Shown: positions 6,279-14,213, counted from the stretch's first letter. The stretch is 14,398 bases of DNA from DASRQK01 sp964401685 (GCA_964401685.1 CAYNZH010000045.1:1-14398); one strand, 5' to 3'. Made by a program: numbers and translations. The notes: generated by a model not told the origin, from the letters alone.

Positions 6279-7550
6279 ATGCTGCAACTTTCTTATATAC
6301 GTGAAAATAGGGATCAAGTAATCGAGCGTTTGGGTGTCCGTCATTTTACTCCAGTAGAGATCGTGGATGAAATCATTTCACTGGATGAGCAAAGAAGGCA
6401 ATTGATCGCCAGCTCGGACGAATTGCAGGCGGAGGCAAATGTGCTGGCCAAGCAAATTGGGCAATTGATGAAGAGCGGTAATAGGGAGGAAGCAGAGACT
6501 ATAAAGGAGAGAACGTCGGCGATAAAGGTACAGACTAAGGGACAGGCCGAGCAATTGGCCCTGATAGAAGCGGAGATTCATGAAAAACTGGTGCAAATAC
6601 CAAATCTGCCTCATAATTCTGTTCCCGCAGGGCGAACTCCGGAGGAAAATGAGGTCGTTTTGACACACGAAGTAGACGTAAAGCTACCTGAAAATGCCCA
6701 AGCCCACTGGGATCTGGTCGCAAAGCTGGATATAGTCGATTTTGAGTTGGGAACCAAACTGACCGGTGCAGGATTTCCGGTATATAAGGGTAAGGGAGCA
6801 CGTTTGCAGCGTGCACTGATCAATTTTTTCCTGGATCAGGCGACAGAACAGGGATATCAGGAAGTTCAACCACCCATTTTGATCAACGAAGCATCCGGTT
6901 TTGGGACCGGCCAGCTGCCTGATAAGGAAGGACAGATGTACCATGTGGGTGTGGATGACCTGTATTTGATACCCACTTCGGAGGTGCCGGTAACCAATAT
7001 GTACAGAGATGTCATCGTCAAAGAGCAGGATTTTCCGATTAAGCATACCGCTTATACGCCTTGTTTCAGAAGGGAAGCGGGATCATATGGTTCCCATGTA
7101 CGCGGACTCAATCGCTTGCATCAGTTTGATAAAGTCGAACTCGTGCAGATCGCGCATCCGGATCGTTCCTATGAAGTGCTGGAGGAAATGAGTACTTATG
7201 TGCAGAGTTTACTCCAAAAACTAGAATTGCCCTATAGGGTCTTGAGGCTTTGTGGAGGCGATATGGGCTTTACTTCTGCCTTGACCTACGATATGGAGGT
7301 GTGGTCTGCAGCCCAGGAAAAGTGGTTAGAAGTTTCTTCCGTGTCCAATTTTGAGACTTTTCAGAGCAATCGCTTGAAAGTGAGATTCAAAGGAGAGGAT
7401 GGCAAAACCAGGTTAGCACACACATTAAATGGTAGTGCACTGGCTCTGCCCCGAATATTGGCTTCGATTATAGAGAACAATCAGACTGAAAAAGGGATCA
7501 GGATTCCTCAAGTGCTTGTTCCTTATACTGGCTTTGAGTGGATTTCTTAA
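6279..7550 (+). CDS. serS: Seryl-tRNA synthetase (class II)
   Basis: SerRS charges tRNA-Ser with serine in the cytoplasm and also makes the Ser-tRNA used for selenocysteine where that pathway exists. The protein is 423 residues, a normal length. An N-terminal helical hairpin (about 28-105, alternating charged and hydrophobic residues) is the coiled-coil arm that holds the long variable arm of tRNA-Ser. The catalytic domain shows GFGTGQLPDKEGQMY, PTSEVP (232-237), class II motif 2 with FRREAGSYG (263-271), SSVSNFETFQSNRL, and motif 3 HTLNGSALALPRIL (381-394). The gene has its own promoter. Its last 53 bases overlap the 3' end of the convergent methyltransferase gene. A cognate tRNA-Ser(GCU) lies at 14233-14322. 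Confidence 0.97.
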   Translation: MLQLSYIRENRDQVIERLGVRHFTPVEIVDEIISLDEQRRQLIASSDELQAEANVLAKQIGQLMKSGNREEAETIKERTSAIKVQTKGQAEQLALIEAEIHEKLVQIPNLPHNSVPAGRTPEENEVVLTHEVDVKLPENAQAHWDLVAKLDIVDFELGTKLTGAGFPVYKGKGARLQRALINFFLDQATEQGYQEVQPPILINEASGFGTGQLPDKEGQMYHVGVDDLYLIPTSEVPVTNMYRDVIVKEQDFPIKHTAYTPCFRREAGSYGSHVRGLNRLHQFDKVELVQIAHPDRSYEVLEEMSTYVQSLLQKLELPYRVLRLCGGDMGFTSALTYDMEVWSAAQEKWLEVSSVSNFETFQSNRLKVRFKGEDGKTRLAHTLNGSALALPRILASIIENNQTEKGIRIPQVLVPYTGFEWIS

Positions 7551-8235
7551 GCTCCATCCTGACCAAAAACTGGTCTTGTCCGTCTTCAAACAGAATCTGC
7601 ACGACCCAACCGTGTGCCTGACCCAGCGCGATCAACGTGTCCTGGTCCACGTACACCCAAGGAAAGGGCGAGCCCTTGATACCTTTGTATTCGTACTGGA
7701 AACCAACCTCGCCGTAGTACCCTTCGGGTTTGGGAATTTTCCCATCAGCGTAGAGGTACGCAATATCTGAAGAGTCAAATAGGAGCTGCCCACCGGGCTT
7801 GAGAAGGGTCTGCGCATGATTGAACAGATCAACGACCCTCTCCAGGGTGCCGGCTATGCCTATTCCATTCATCATAAAGAGCAGCGTGTCATACTTCTCG
7901 CTATTGTAGTGGAAAAAATCTGAGTTTACCACTTGTTTCAGACCTCTCTCAGTCATAATCGTGCAGGCAGCAGCACATTTTTCCAATGCGGTGACATCTT
8001 TTCCATTTTCTTGCAAATAGAGCGCATGACTCCCAGCCCCAGCGCCAACGTCCAGGATTTTTCCATCACACAAAGCCAGGGCAATATGTTCCAATTCCGG
8101 AAAATCATCGGATTCCCGGAAAAATAAATCTACAGGCATTTCCTCCGTAGATCCATAGTTATTGTGTAAAAAAAGTGTATCTGCCTCGCGATTTTTATAA
8201 TAATCCAGCAACGCCCTTCCGAAAACCTGCTCCAT
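7498..8235 (-). CDS. Class I SAM-dependent methyltransferase, substrate unknown
   Basis: The 245-residue protein has a Rossmann-type methyltransferase fold. Motif I is ILDVGAGAGSHALYL (60-74). An acidic Glu85 follows at the end of beta-2 (VTALEK), where SAM ribose is bound. NSDFFHY (104-110), YDTLLFMMNGIG (115-126) and LKPGGQLLFDSSD (145-157) follow as the later motifs. The C-terminal half does not point to a substrate. I place the start at the ATG at 8235; a TTG at 8250 in the same frame would put the apparent promoter inside the gene. The -7 box lies 4 bases before this ATG, so the mRNA may be leaderless. The last 17 codons overlap the 3' end of serS on the other strand and encode a Gln/Lys/Ser/Glu-rich tail that is probably unstructured. 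The gene is divergent from mnmA, but nothing visible shows that it modifies tRNA. Confidence 0.85.
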   Translation of the reverse strand: MEQVFGRALLDYYKNREADTLFLHNNYGSTEEMPVDLFFRESDDFPELEHIALALCDGKILDVGAGAGSHALYLQENGKDVTALEKCAAACTIMTERGLKQVVNSDFFHYNSEKYDTLLFMMNGIGIAGTLERVVDLFNHAQTLLKPGGQLLFDSSDIAYLYADGKIPKPEGYYGEVGFQYEYKGIKGSPFPWVYVDQDTLIALGQAHGWVVQILFEDGQDQFLVRMELKKSTQSQYKEQALEES

Positions 8236-8239
8236 TATA

Positions 8240-8270
8240 TAAATATACAAAAAATCCTTTAAATGTCAAA
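8240..8270 (-). promoter_or_regulatory. Probable promoter of the methyltransferase gene, very close to the start codon
   Basis: On the minus strand TTTG (8270-8267), a 19-base spacer and TATATTTA (8247-8240, last base differs from consensus) end 4 bases before the ATG at 8235. This geometry predicts transcription starting at or next to the start codon. Confidence 0.45.
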
Positions 8271-8305
8271 TTATCCTTAAAAATAATGGTTTTCAAAAAT
8301 TGCCG

Positions 8306-8313
8306 TATCTTTG
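8306..8313 (+). promoter_or_regulatory. -7 promoter box of mnmA, very close to the start codon
   Basis: TATCTTTG matches TAnnTTTG in full and is followed by CAGG and the ATG at 8318. I could not find a good TTG -33 element 17-23 bases upstream. The spacing suggests a leaderless or nearly leaderless mRNA. Confidence 0.5.
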
Positions 8314-8317
8314 CAGG

Positions 8318-9406
8318 ATGAGTAAAAAAGGCAGAGTGTTGGTAGCCATGAGCGGTGGGGTGGACAGCTCCGTCGCCGCGGTCATGTTGCATGAGCAAGG
8401 CTATGAAGTAATAGGGCTGACGATGAAAACCTGGGATTATGCAAATTCCAGTGGTTCATCCAAGGAAACCGGTTGCTGCAGCCTGGACAGCATCAACGAT
8501 GCCCGGGCTTTGGCGGTTGCCTACGGCTTCCCTCATTATATTTTGGATATCCGGGACGAGTTTGGGGATTTCGTGATTGATAATTTTGTGGACGAATACT
8601 TGGCAGGCAGAACCCCAAATCCCTGCGTACTGTGCAATACGCACATCAAATGGGAGGCCTTGCTGAAAAGGGCGAACAAGCTTGATTGTGAGTTTATAGC
8701 GACTGGGCATTATGCCAATATCAGGCAGATGGACAATGGAAGATATGTAATTTCCAAGGGTAGGGACGAAAACAAGGATCAGTCCTACGTGTTGTGGGGC
8801 GTATCTCAGGAAAATCTGTCCCGCACGCAATTTCCATTGGGCAATTTTACTAAAGCAGAAATCAGGCAGATGGCTGCCGATATGGGTCAAAAGGAGCTAG
8901 CTGCAAAATCAGAAAGCTACGAAATCTGTTTTGTACCGGACAACGATTATCGGTCGTTTCTGCGACACCGGGTTGAAGATCTGGACGACAGAATAGGGCC
9001 TGGTAATTTCATTTTGTCCGACGGAACCGTTGTGGGGCAGCATCAGGGATATCCCTATTATACCGTCGGTCAGCGAAAAGGGCTCGGAATCGCCCTTGGT
9101 AGACCTGTTTTTGTGCTTCAAATCATGCCCGAGTCAAATACGGTCATGCTCGGCGATGAGGATGAACTGCAGCGATCGACCGCCCTGGTGAGGAATGTAA
9201 ACCTCGTAAAATATCCGTCGCTTGAAAGGCCCTTGGATGCGGTCACCAAAATCCGTTACAAGGATGCAGGCATGGAAAGCGTATTGAGTCAGCAGGGCGA
9301 TCTGCTGAAAGTAGACTTTACCCATAGTGTAAAAAGCATAGCCCCGGGTCAGTCAGCAGTATTTTATGAAGGAAATGATTTGGTTGGTGGCGGATTTTTA
9401 ATGTAA
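8318..9406 (+). CDS. mnmA: tRNA-specific 2-thiouridylase MnmA
   Basis: MnmA adds sulfur at position 2 of the wobble uridine 34 in tRNA-Lys, -Glu and -Gln, using ATP to activate the base and a sulfur relay for the persulfide. From the ATG at 8318 the protein is 362 residues, a usual length. The N-terminal PP-loop is AMSGGVDSSVA (10-20). The first catalytic Cys is Cys106 in NPCVLCNTHIKWE, and the second is Cys204 in SYEICFVPDNDYRSFL. ATGHYA (128-133), KDQSYVLW (153-160) and the C-terminal YTVGQRKGLGIA and GQSAVFY are also family features. I chose 8318 over an upstream TTG at 8300 because the extra codons overlap the -7 box. The next gene begins 35 bases downstream on the same strand and could be co-transcribed. 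Confidence 0.95.
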   Translation: MSKKGRVLVAMSGGVDSSVAAVMLHEQGYEVIGLTMKTWDYANSSGSSKETGCCSLDSINDARALAVAYGFPHYILDIRDEFGDFVIDNFVDEYLAGRTPNPCVLCNTHIKWEALLKRANKLDCEFIATGHYANIRQMDNGRYVISKGRDENKDQSYVLWGVSQENLSRTQFPLGNFTKAEIRQMAADMGQKELAAKSESYEICFVPDNDYRSFLRHRVEDLDDRIGPGNFILSDGTVVGQHQGYPYYTVGQRKGLGIALGRPVFVLQIMPESNTVMLGDEDELQRSTALVRNVNLVKYPSLERPLDAVTKIRYKDAGMESVLSQQGDLLKVDFTHSVKSIAPGQSAVFYEGNDLVGGGFLM

Positions 9407-9441
9407 CTTAGGGCGATTTTACACATAAAACTTAAATTTAG

Positions 9442-10986
9442 ATGAAGAACTTTCTTTTTCCGGCAGCCTTGCTTAGCGGATTGCTCCTGGCTTCCTGTGG
9501 ATCAGACAAACAAAGCAGTCAGGCAAGTACTGACGGCGATATGCTTCCAATTGAGCATGCAATTTTAAGAGAGACCGGCAACTACTACTATATTGATGTA
9601 AAAAATTACGGTCAGACCGACGCTACCTTGCCAATCGGGGTGTTTGACTCTGGAACAGGCGGATTGACCGTGCTGGATGCCTTGGTACGTTTTGACGAAC
9701 ATCATAATGCTAACGGAAGCACCGGCTCCGATGGTCAGCCGGATTTTGCCCGTGAAAAGTTTATTTACCTTGCGGATCAGGCCAATATGCCTTACGGAAA
9801 TTACCATAGTGCCAACAATTCCGAATTGCTGGTCGAACACATCATCAAGGATGTACAGTTTCTGCTTGGAAATAAATACTATCCGACACAGGAAGCAGAG
9901 GCGTTTAGAAACGACAAAGAGAAAATAAAAGCCATAGTCGTAGCCTGTAATACCGCTACCGCTTATGGCATTGAACAAATACGGAACTTTGTTAAAAGGA
10001 CAGGCTTGGACATTCCGGTGATAGGAGTGATTGACGCCGGTGCAAAAGGTGTATTGGAGACTATTGATATTCAGGAAGATGCAACCATCGGCGTTTTTGC
10101 AACTGTGGGGACCATCGCCTCTTCGGGCTACGAAAAGACCATCATGACCATGAAGGATGCGCTGGGCTACAAAGGTGATATCCAAGTCATTAACCAAGGT
10201 GGGCACGGCGTTGCAGAGGCGGTGGACGAAGTCGGCGACTTTATCAGCCATACAGCAACCAGTCCACGTGATAATTACCGCGGCCCGTCGCTGGATCATC
10301 CAGACTTCAAGATCGATAAAACCCTATTGGATCTGTACAACTTTGATTTTGATCATGCATCAATGCTCTGCGACACGTCTAACCCACAGGATTGTAGCAT
10401 ATTGCAGATTAATTCTACGGAGAATTATGTGCGCTACCACCTGGTCTCCATGATGGAAAATCTTCGCAAGAAGGAAAATGCCCAGCCACTGAAAGCGCTT
10501 GTTCTGGGCTGTACGCATTATCCGTATCTGACTGAGGAAATAGAAAGCGTTTTTTCGGAAATCTACAATTACCAACGAGACGGCGAATACGTTTACAGAC
10601 ATTTGATGGCGGAAAATATTCAAATCATCGATCCTTCGGAAAATGTAGCCAGGGAACTGCACACTTACCTCGCGGAAGAAGACCTGATGAACCCGTCGGG
10701 CGCTATGGAAGATAGCGAGTTCTATATTTCAATGCCGAATCCTCAAAATTCTGATGTACAATTGGATGAAGCTGGTCAATTTACCTATGACTATAAGTAC
10801 GGTAGGAGGGCAGGAGAAGTGCAGGAATACGTTCGTGTCGTTCCTTTCAGCAAGGAAAACATTCCCGGTGAAACCCTGCTCAGACTGGAAAATACCATTC
10901 CGGACACCTTCAACCTGATTCGGGTATTTAATAAGCAAAGTCCTAAAACTGAGGGCCTTGCGGAGAGTGCGCGCATAGGTATCTAA
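9442..10986 (+). CDS. Predicted lipoprotein with a glutamate/aspartate racemase (MurI-like) domain, large insertion and C-terminal extension
   Basis: The 514-residue protein starts with a lipoprotein signal peptide: MKN, a hydrophobic stretch to residue 18 and lipobox LASC, with Cys19 as the lipidated residue. A Ser/Gln/Asp-rich tether follows. From residue 64 it carries the full motif series of cofactor-independent glutamate racemase: GVFDSGTGGLTV (Asp69, Ser70), PYGN (117-120), VACNTATAYG (Cys169), GVIDAGAKG, ATVGTIASSGY, LGCTHYPYL (Cys357, His359) and IIDPSENVARE. Known MurI proteins are about 260-290 residues and cytoplasmic. This one has extra sequence at about 86-103, about 80 extra residues between the GTI and GCTHYPYL motifs, and about 100 C-terminal residues (410-514). 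The insertion carries a close Cys pair, Cys310 and Cys318, which could form a disulfide. Where MurI has a CP-containing segment after the GTI motif, this protein has NQGGHGVAEAVDE. Racemase activity outside the cytoplasm is inferred; the substrate could be Glu, Asp or another amino acid. It lies 35 bases after mnmA. Confidence 0.85.
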   Translation: MKNFLFPAALLSGLLLASCGSDKQSSQASTDGDMLPIEHAILRETGNYYYIDVKNYGQTDATLPIGVFDSGTGGLTVLDALVRFDEHHNANGSTGSDGQPDFAREKFIYLADQANMPYGNYHSANNSELLVEHIIKDVQFLLGNKYYPTQEAEAFRNDKEKIKAIVVACNTATAYGIEQIRNFVKRTGLDIPVIGVIDAGAKGVLETIDIQEDATIGVFATVGTIASSGYEKTIMTMKDALGYKGDIQVINQGGHGVAEAVDEVGDFISHTATSPRDNYRGPSLDHPDFKIDKTLLDLYNFDFDHASMLCDTSNPQDCSILQINSTENYVRYHLVSMMENLRKKENAQPLKALVLGCTHYPYLTEEIESVFSEIYNYQRDGEYVYRHLMAENIQIIDPSENVARELHTYLAEEDLMNPSGAMEDSEFYISMPNPQNSDVQLDEAGQFTYDYKYGRRAGEVQEYVRVVPFSKENIPGETLLRLENTIPDTFNLIRVFNKQSPKTEGLAESARIGI

Positions 10987-10997
10987 TCTGGAAAATA

Positions 10998-11045
10998 CGA
11001 GGTTAACGAACGTTCGTTCGTATTAATGAACGTTCGTTAACCTTG
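10998..11045. repeat. Nested palindrome / stem-loop between convergent genes
   Basis: Arms 10998-11018 and 11025-11045 can pair over 21 positions with two G-U pairs and a 6-base loop (CGTATT). The innermost uninterrupted Watson-Crick block is 15 base pairs. Each arm also contains the self-complementary core GAACGTTC; the left arm holds the 14-base perfect palindrome AACGAACGTTCGTT. Its position between two converging genes fits a bidirectional terminator. No good T-run follows on the plus strand, although TATTTT follows on the minus strand. The paired palindromic cores also look like an operator for a dimeric regulator. Confidence 0.75.
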
Positions 11046-11051
11046 AAATGC

Positions 11052-14000
11052 TCAACGAAGCATCTCATCAAAGGTAATTGATACATAGTAAAGACCTCCT
11101 ACCGAAGGATTTCCCCAGCCGGTGGTGTAGAGCTTGTTTCCTATATTGGTTCCTCCCAATTTGACGTTCGATTTTAGACGCGGAAGATTTTTGCTGATCT
11201 GCGCGTCGAAGGTCGAAAAGGCTGGCATCATCGTGTGTTTCCCGATATTTGCCGCCGGCGTTCCAATACTTCCGTTCCAAAGCATTTCTGTTTGATACCT
11301 GTAGGTCAGGCCAAAGCCCCATCCACTGTTGCTGACGTTCCGATTGGAGAAGCCAAGGTTGTAGCGGTATTTTGGGGAATTGAAGGAGGTCACGAAGGAG
11401 GGATCTTTCTCCGCGAGTTCGTTTTCGTTAAGCAAAACGTTTTGGGTCACATTTCCGGTTAGGGTATAACCGGCGAATATCATATAGTCGATACCCACGC
11501 CCCATCCGGAGTTTTTGATTGTTTGCGGAGCGTTGACAGGCATACTGTAAACGTTTCTTCTGGTCGGATCGGCCAGATCCGTCATCGGACCATTTGGATT
11601 TTTACGTTGAACCAGTACCGAAACACCCTCGAAGCTGAGAAATTGATTGTAATAATAGAACGCATCGATGAAAAAGCGATTATCGATCATGCTTTTGTAG
11701 CCGATCTCGTAGGTTTCGACCCGTTCCGGTTCCCACTCTTTGAATTGATAGGGCTGAAGATTTCCGGCTTCGATGTCTGTCAACGCAAAAACAGGATTGT
11801 TGATCATGTCGTACTTCGTTTTAAACAAAGGCAGTCCACCCACCAGACGGGCCTGAGGCGTGTTAAGATCGATATACTGGTTTTGAGTAGTTGGAATCCT
11901 GAACCCACGTTGAAAGGACGCTCTGAAGTTGTGATCCTCAGCCACGGTCAAAACGCCAGAAACCCGGGGACTGAACTGCCCCTTGAAGTTTTCATTTTTA
12001 TCGTAACGCATGGAGGCGGTCAGTTTGAAGACATCGCCGAAGTTGCGGGCGGCTTGTGCATAAGCGCCATACTCGTGTATGTCAAATTCGTTGCCGTTCT
12101 CATCGAGTGAAAAGAGTGTGCCTTCAGAATTGAGATCGTAGACCCTGTAATTTGCGCCTACAAGGAACTCGAAAAGCTCAGGATCAATCTGGTTTTTGAA
12201 ATTGTACATGCCCTCAACGTGGTACATATTGGTCTTGTCCAGGAAATTGGCTCCTTGAGGGATCGCCCGGCTACGGATGTCGGCAATGGTCGCCTCAAAC
12301 TGCGTCCCCCCGGGCAGAAATGCCTCATCCGCAGCCATGAGTGCTGGCGCTAAAGCTGTGTCCATCCATCCCGTGTTGTTCGCAGCGGCGTGCGCATTGG
12401 CCGTGTTTTGTCCCACGGTAAGGGCCGCGTTATGATCAGCACCCAATCCACGCGCCGTTTGATAACCCTGGAAAAAGGCACCTGCATACTGTGTGTAAGC
12501 GTTCTGAAGAAAGGCCGGCGCACCCGTGCCCAGTGCAGATTGGAGGTAGCGCTGACTGATCAGTGAGCCAAGCACGCCCAGTGCATGCGCATCACCTGAA
12601 TTTTCCCTGGTGGTATAGGCCCTGACGAAAAAGTTGTCACTTCTCACCTCAGCTTTGTACTGTCCCAACGTAAAGTTCTGAATATTATAACGGTCAGCCG
12701 CCGTATAGACCGCAGAGCCTTTGCCCCAGTTTGCTTGTAAGATTCCCTCCGTCCGGTCGCTCAGCTTGTAATGGAGAGCGGCATTGAACTTGAGACTGTT
12801 TACCGGATAGTTCGTCAACTGGTTTTCGGCAAAGCCAGGAGCCGGCTGATAGTACTGGGGCACCATGTTTGAAAAAATACCCCTCGCCACTGCCATCTGC
12901 TGCGCAGGATCTGCACCGGCGATGAACTGCGGCAACGTCACATTACCCACCCCCGGCACCGGCAAGGCGGTCGTCATGATCGCACCCAAGGCGGCAGAAG
13001 TCCCGTTCGATCCGTCGCCCGGTGTCCCATTTGCAAAAAGAACGTCATAGACATTGGCACCCACGTCGCCGTACCAATTCACTCCATCATAGAACGGATT
13101 GTTCTGCGTATTACCCACGTTGTTGTTCAGATTTGTGCCATTTCGGAAACTCTGATCTCGGTAGTCCGTTGCCTCCCAATCCCTTCCCGTGAGATATGAT
13201 ACATTGACCTTGAAAGCAAACCGCTCAGTAACCGCCTTTGCGAAGCGCAGACCGACATCGTAAAATGCAGAATTAGGCTCCGATCTGTTCGACGCACTCA
13301 TCATTCCCGTTTTGATAGAAGCACTCACTCCCTGATAAGTGAATGGCGATTTGCTATTCATCAGTATAATTCCGTTGATTGCATTGGGCCCATAAAGCGC
13401 AGATGCAGCACCCGGGAGCAGCTCCACACTTTCCACGTCCAGCTCAGACATCCCAACCACATTACCAACGGCAAAGTTGAGGCCCGGAGCCTGATTGTCC
13501 ATTCCATCGACCAGTTGCACCACCCTGGTATTCCCATTGGCGCCAAATCCTCTCATGCTGACCGACCTGAAGGTAAGAGACTGCGTGGTCATTTCAACGC
13601 CCTTTAGATTTTGCAAAGCGTCGTAAAAAGATGGCTGAGGAGTGTTTCTAATGCTGAGCAAGCCGATTTTTTCTATAGAAACCGGGGATTGCATCACATT
13701 TTCTTCGACCCTGGATGCAGAAACCACCACCGGGGAAGTCAGAATGAACTGCTCCACGAGTTGAATATTTATCGTGCTGTTTGATTCGGAGACCAGGATT
13801 TCCTGCCTTGCAAAACCCAATGAACTGAAAGCTAAAGTAAATGGAGGAGTATCAGCTACGCTTAAAGTGAAATTCCCATCCGAATCCGTACTTGTTCCTA
13901 TAAGCTTGCCTTTGATCTGTACGGACACACCGATCAGCGGGTCGCCGGAAGACTGATTGGTAACTCGACCGTTAACAATGCTTTGCGAGAGAACTTCGTG

Positions 14001-14075
14001 AGAGAGCGTGCAGAGAATAAAGGCGCACAATATCGCGTATTGCAGGGCCTTTCCGAAAGTAATTGCCTTTTTCAT
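11052..14075 (-). CDS. TonB-dependent outer-membrane receptor with carboxypeptidase-regulatory-like N-terminal domain
   Basis: From the ATG at 14075 the protein is 1007 residues. A signal peptide (MKKAITFGKALQ, then a hydrophobic stretch ending near VLSQ, residue 31) is followed by a carboxypeptidase-regulatory-like beta domain at about 32-108 (NGRVTNQSSGDPLIGVSVQIKG). The plug lies at about 115-245 (VVVSASRVEE, SVSMRGFGANGNTRVVQLVDG, VESVELLPGAASALYGPNAINGII), and a beta-barrel with long loops fills the rest. It ends in a strand-like GLYYVSITFDEMLR. It imports a ligand across the outer membrane with energy from TonB-ExbBD. There is no SusD gene beside it, so a SusC glycan role is not supported; the substrate is unknown. 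I rejected an in-frame start at 14147 because it would place the promoter at 14099-14130 inside the gene and put 24 non-signal-like residues ahead of a good signal peptide. Two loops, about residues 342-412 and 495-610, are unusually Ala/Gly/Asn-rich. Confidence 0.93.
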   Translation of the reverse strand: MKKAITFGKALQYAILCAFILCTLSHEVLSQSIVNGRVTNQSSGDPLIGVSVQIKGKLIGTSTDSDGNFTLSVADTPPFTLAFSSLGFARQEILVSESNSTINIQLVEQFILTSPVVVSASRVEENVMQSPVSIEKIGLLSIRNTPQPSFYDALQNLKGVEMTTQSLTFRSVSMRGFGANGNTRVVQLVDGMDNQAPGLNFAVGNVVGMSELDVESVELLPGAASALYGPNAINGIILMNSKSPFTYQGVSASIKTGMMSASNRSEPNSAFYDVGLRFAKAVTERFAFKVNVSYLTGRDWEATDYRDQSFRNGTNLNNNVGNTQNNPFYDGVNWYGDVGANVYDVLFANGTPGDGSNGTSAALGAIMTTALPVPGVGNVTLPQFIAGADPAQQMAVARGIFSNMVPQYYQPAPGFAENQLTNYPVNSLKFNAALHYKLSDRTEGILQANWGKGSAVYTAADRYNIQNFTLGQYKAEVRSDNFFVRAYTTRENSGDAHALGVLGSLISQRYLQSALGTGAPAFLQNAYTQYAGAFFQGYQTARGLGADHNAALTVGQNTANAHAAANNTGWMDTALAPALMAADEAFLPGGTQFEATIADIRSRAIPQGANFLDKTNMYHVEGMYNFKNQIDPELFEFLVGANYRVYDLNSEGTLFSLDENGNEFDIHEYGAYAQAARNFGDVFKLTASMRYDKNENFKGQFSPRVSGVLTVAEDHNFRASFQRGFRIPTTQNQYIDLNTPQARLVGGLPLFKTKYDMINNPVFALTDIEAGNLQPYQFKEWEPERVETYEIGYKSMIDNRFFIDAFYYYNQFLSFEGVSVLVQRKNPNGPMTDLADPTRRNVYSMPVNAPQTIKNSGWGVGIDYMIFAGYTLTGNVTQNVLLNENELAEKDPSFVTSFNSPKYRYNLGFSNRNVSNSGWGFGLTYRYQTEMLWNGSIGTPAANIGKHTMMPAFSTFDAQISKNLPRLKSNVKLGGTNIGNKLYTTGWGNPSVGGLYYVSITFDEMLR

Positions 14076-14098
14076 TGGACTTTTAATATTGGTTGATA

Positions 14099-14130
14099 CA
14101 ATAATAAACAATAAATTTGTTTTCGTCAAA
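14099..14130 (-). promoter_or_regulatory. Promoter for the TonB-dependent receptor gene
   Basis: On the minus strand TTTG (14130-14127), a 20-base spacer and TATTATTG (14106-14099, one mismatch to TAnnTTTG) lie about 23 bases before the ATG at 14075. I see no Fur-box-like palindrome overlapping it. Confidence 0.5.
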
Positions 14131-14213
14131 TTTTTATTTATTTTCATAATGGGGCACAGGAATGTGTTAGCAAAAATTGCCTCAGTATTTTTTTAAATTT
14201 CGAAAAATTGTAG

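Noticed and set aside
9433..9440. TAAATTTA resembling a -7 box just before the racemase-like gene
   Set aside because: It ends one base before the ATG, lacks a TTG element at proper spacing and differs from consensus; co-transcription with mnmA is simpler.
9565..10299. 244-residue open frame on the minus strand opposite the racemase-like gene
   Set aside because: Antisense shadow; the plus-strand frame carries conserved racemase motifs throughout, while this one has no domain-like pattern.
11523..12110. 195-residue open frame on the plus strand opposite the TonB receptor gene
   Set aside because: It lies opposite well-formed barrel-strand sequence and shows no motif.
11052..14075. SusC-type glycan importer call for the TonB-dependent receptor
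   Set aside because: No SusD-like lipoprotein or glycan enzyme gene is adjacent; only the general receptor call is supported.
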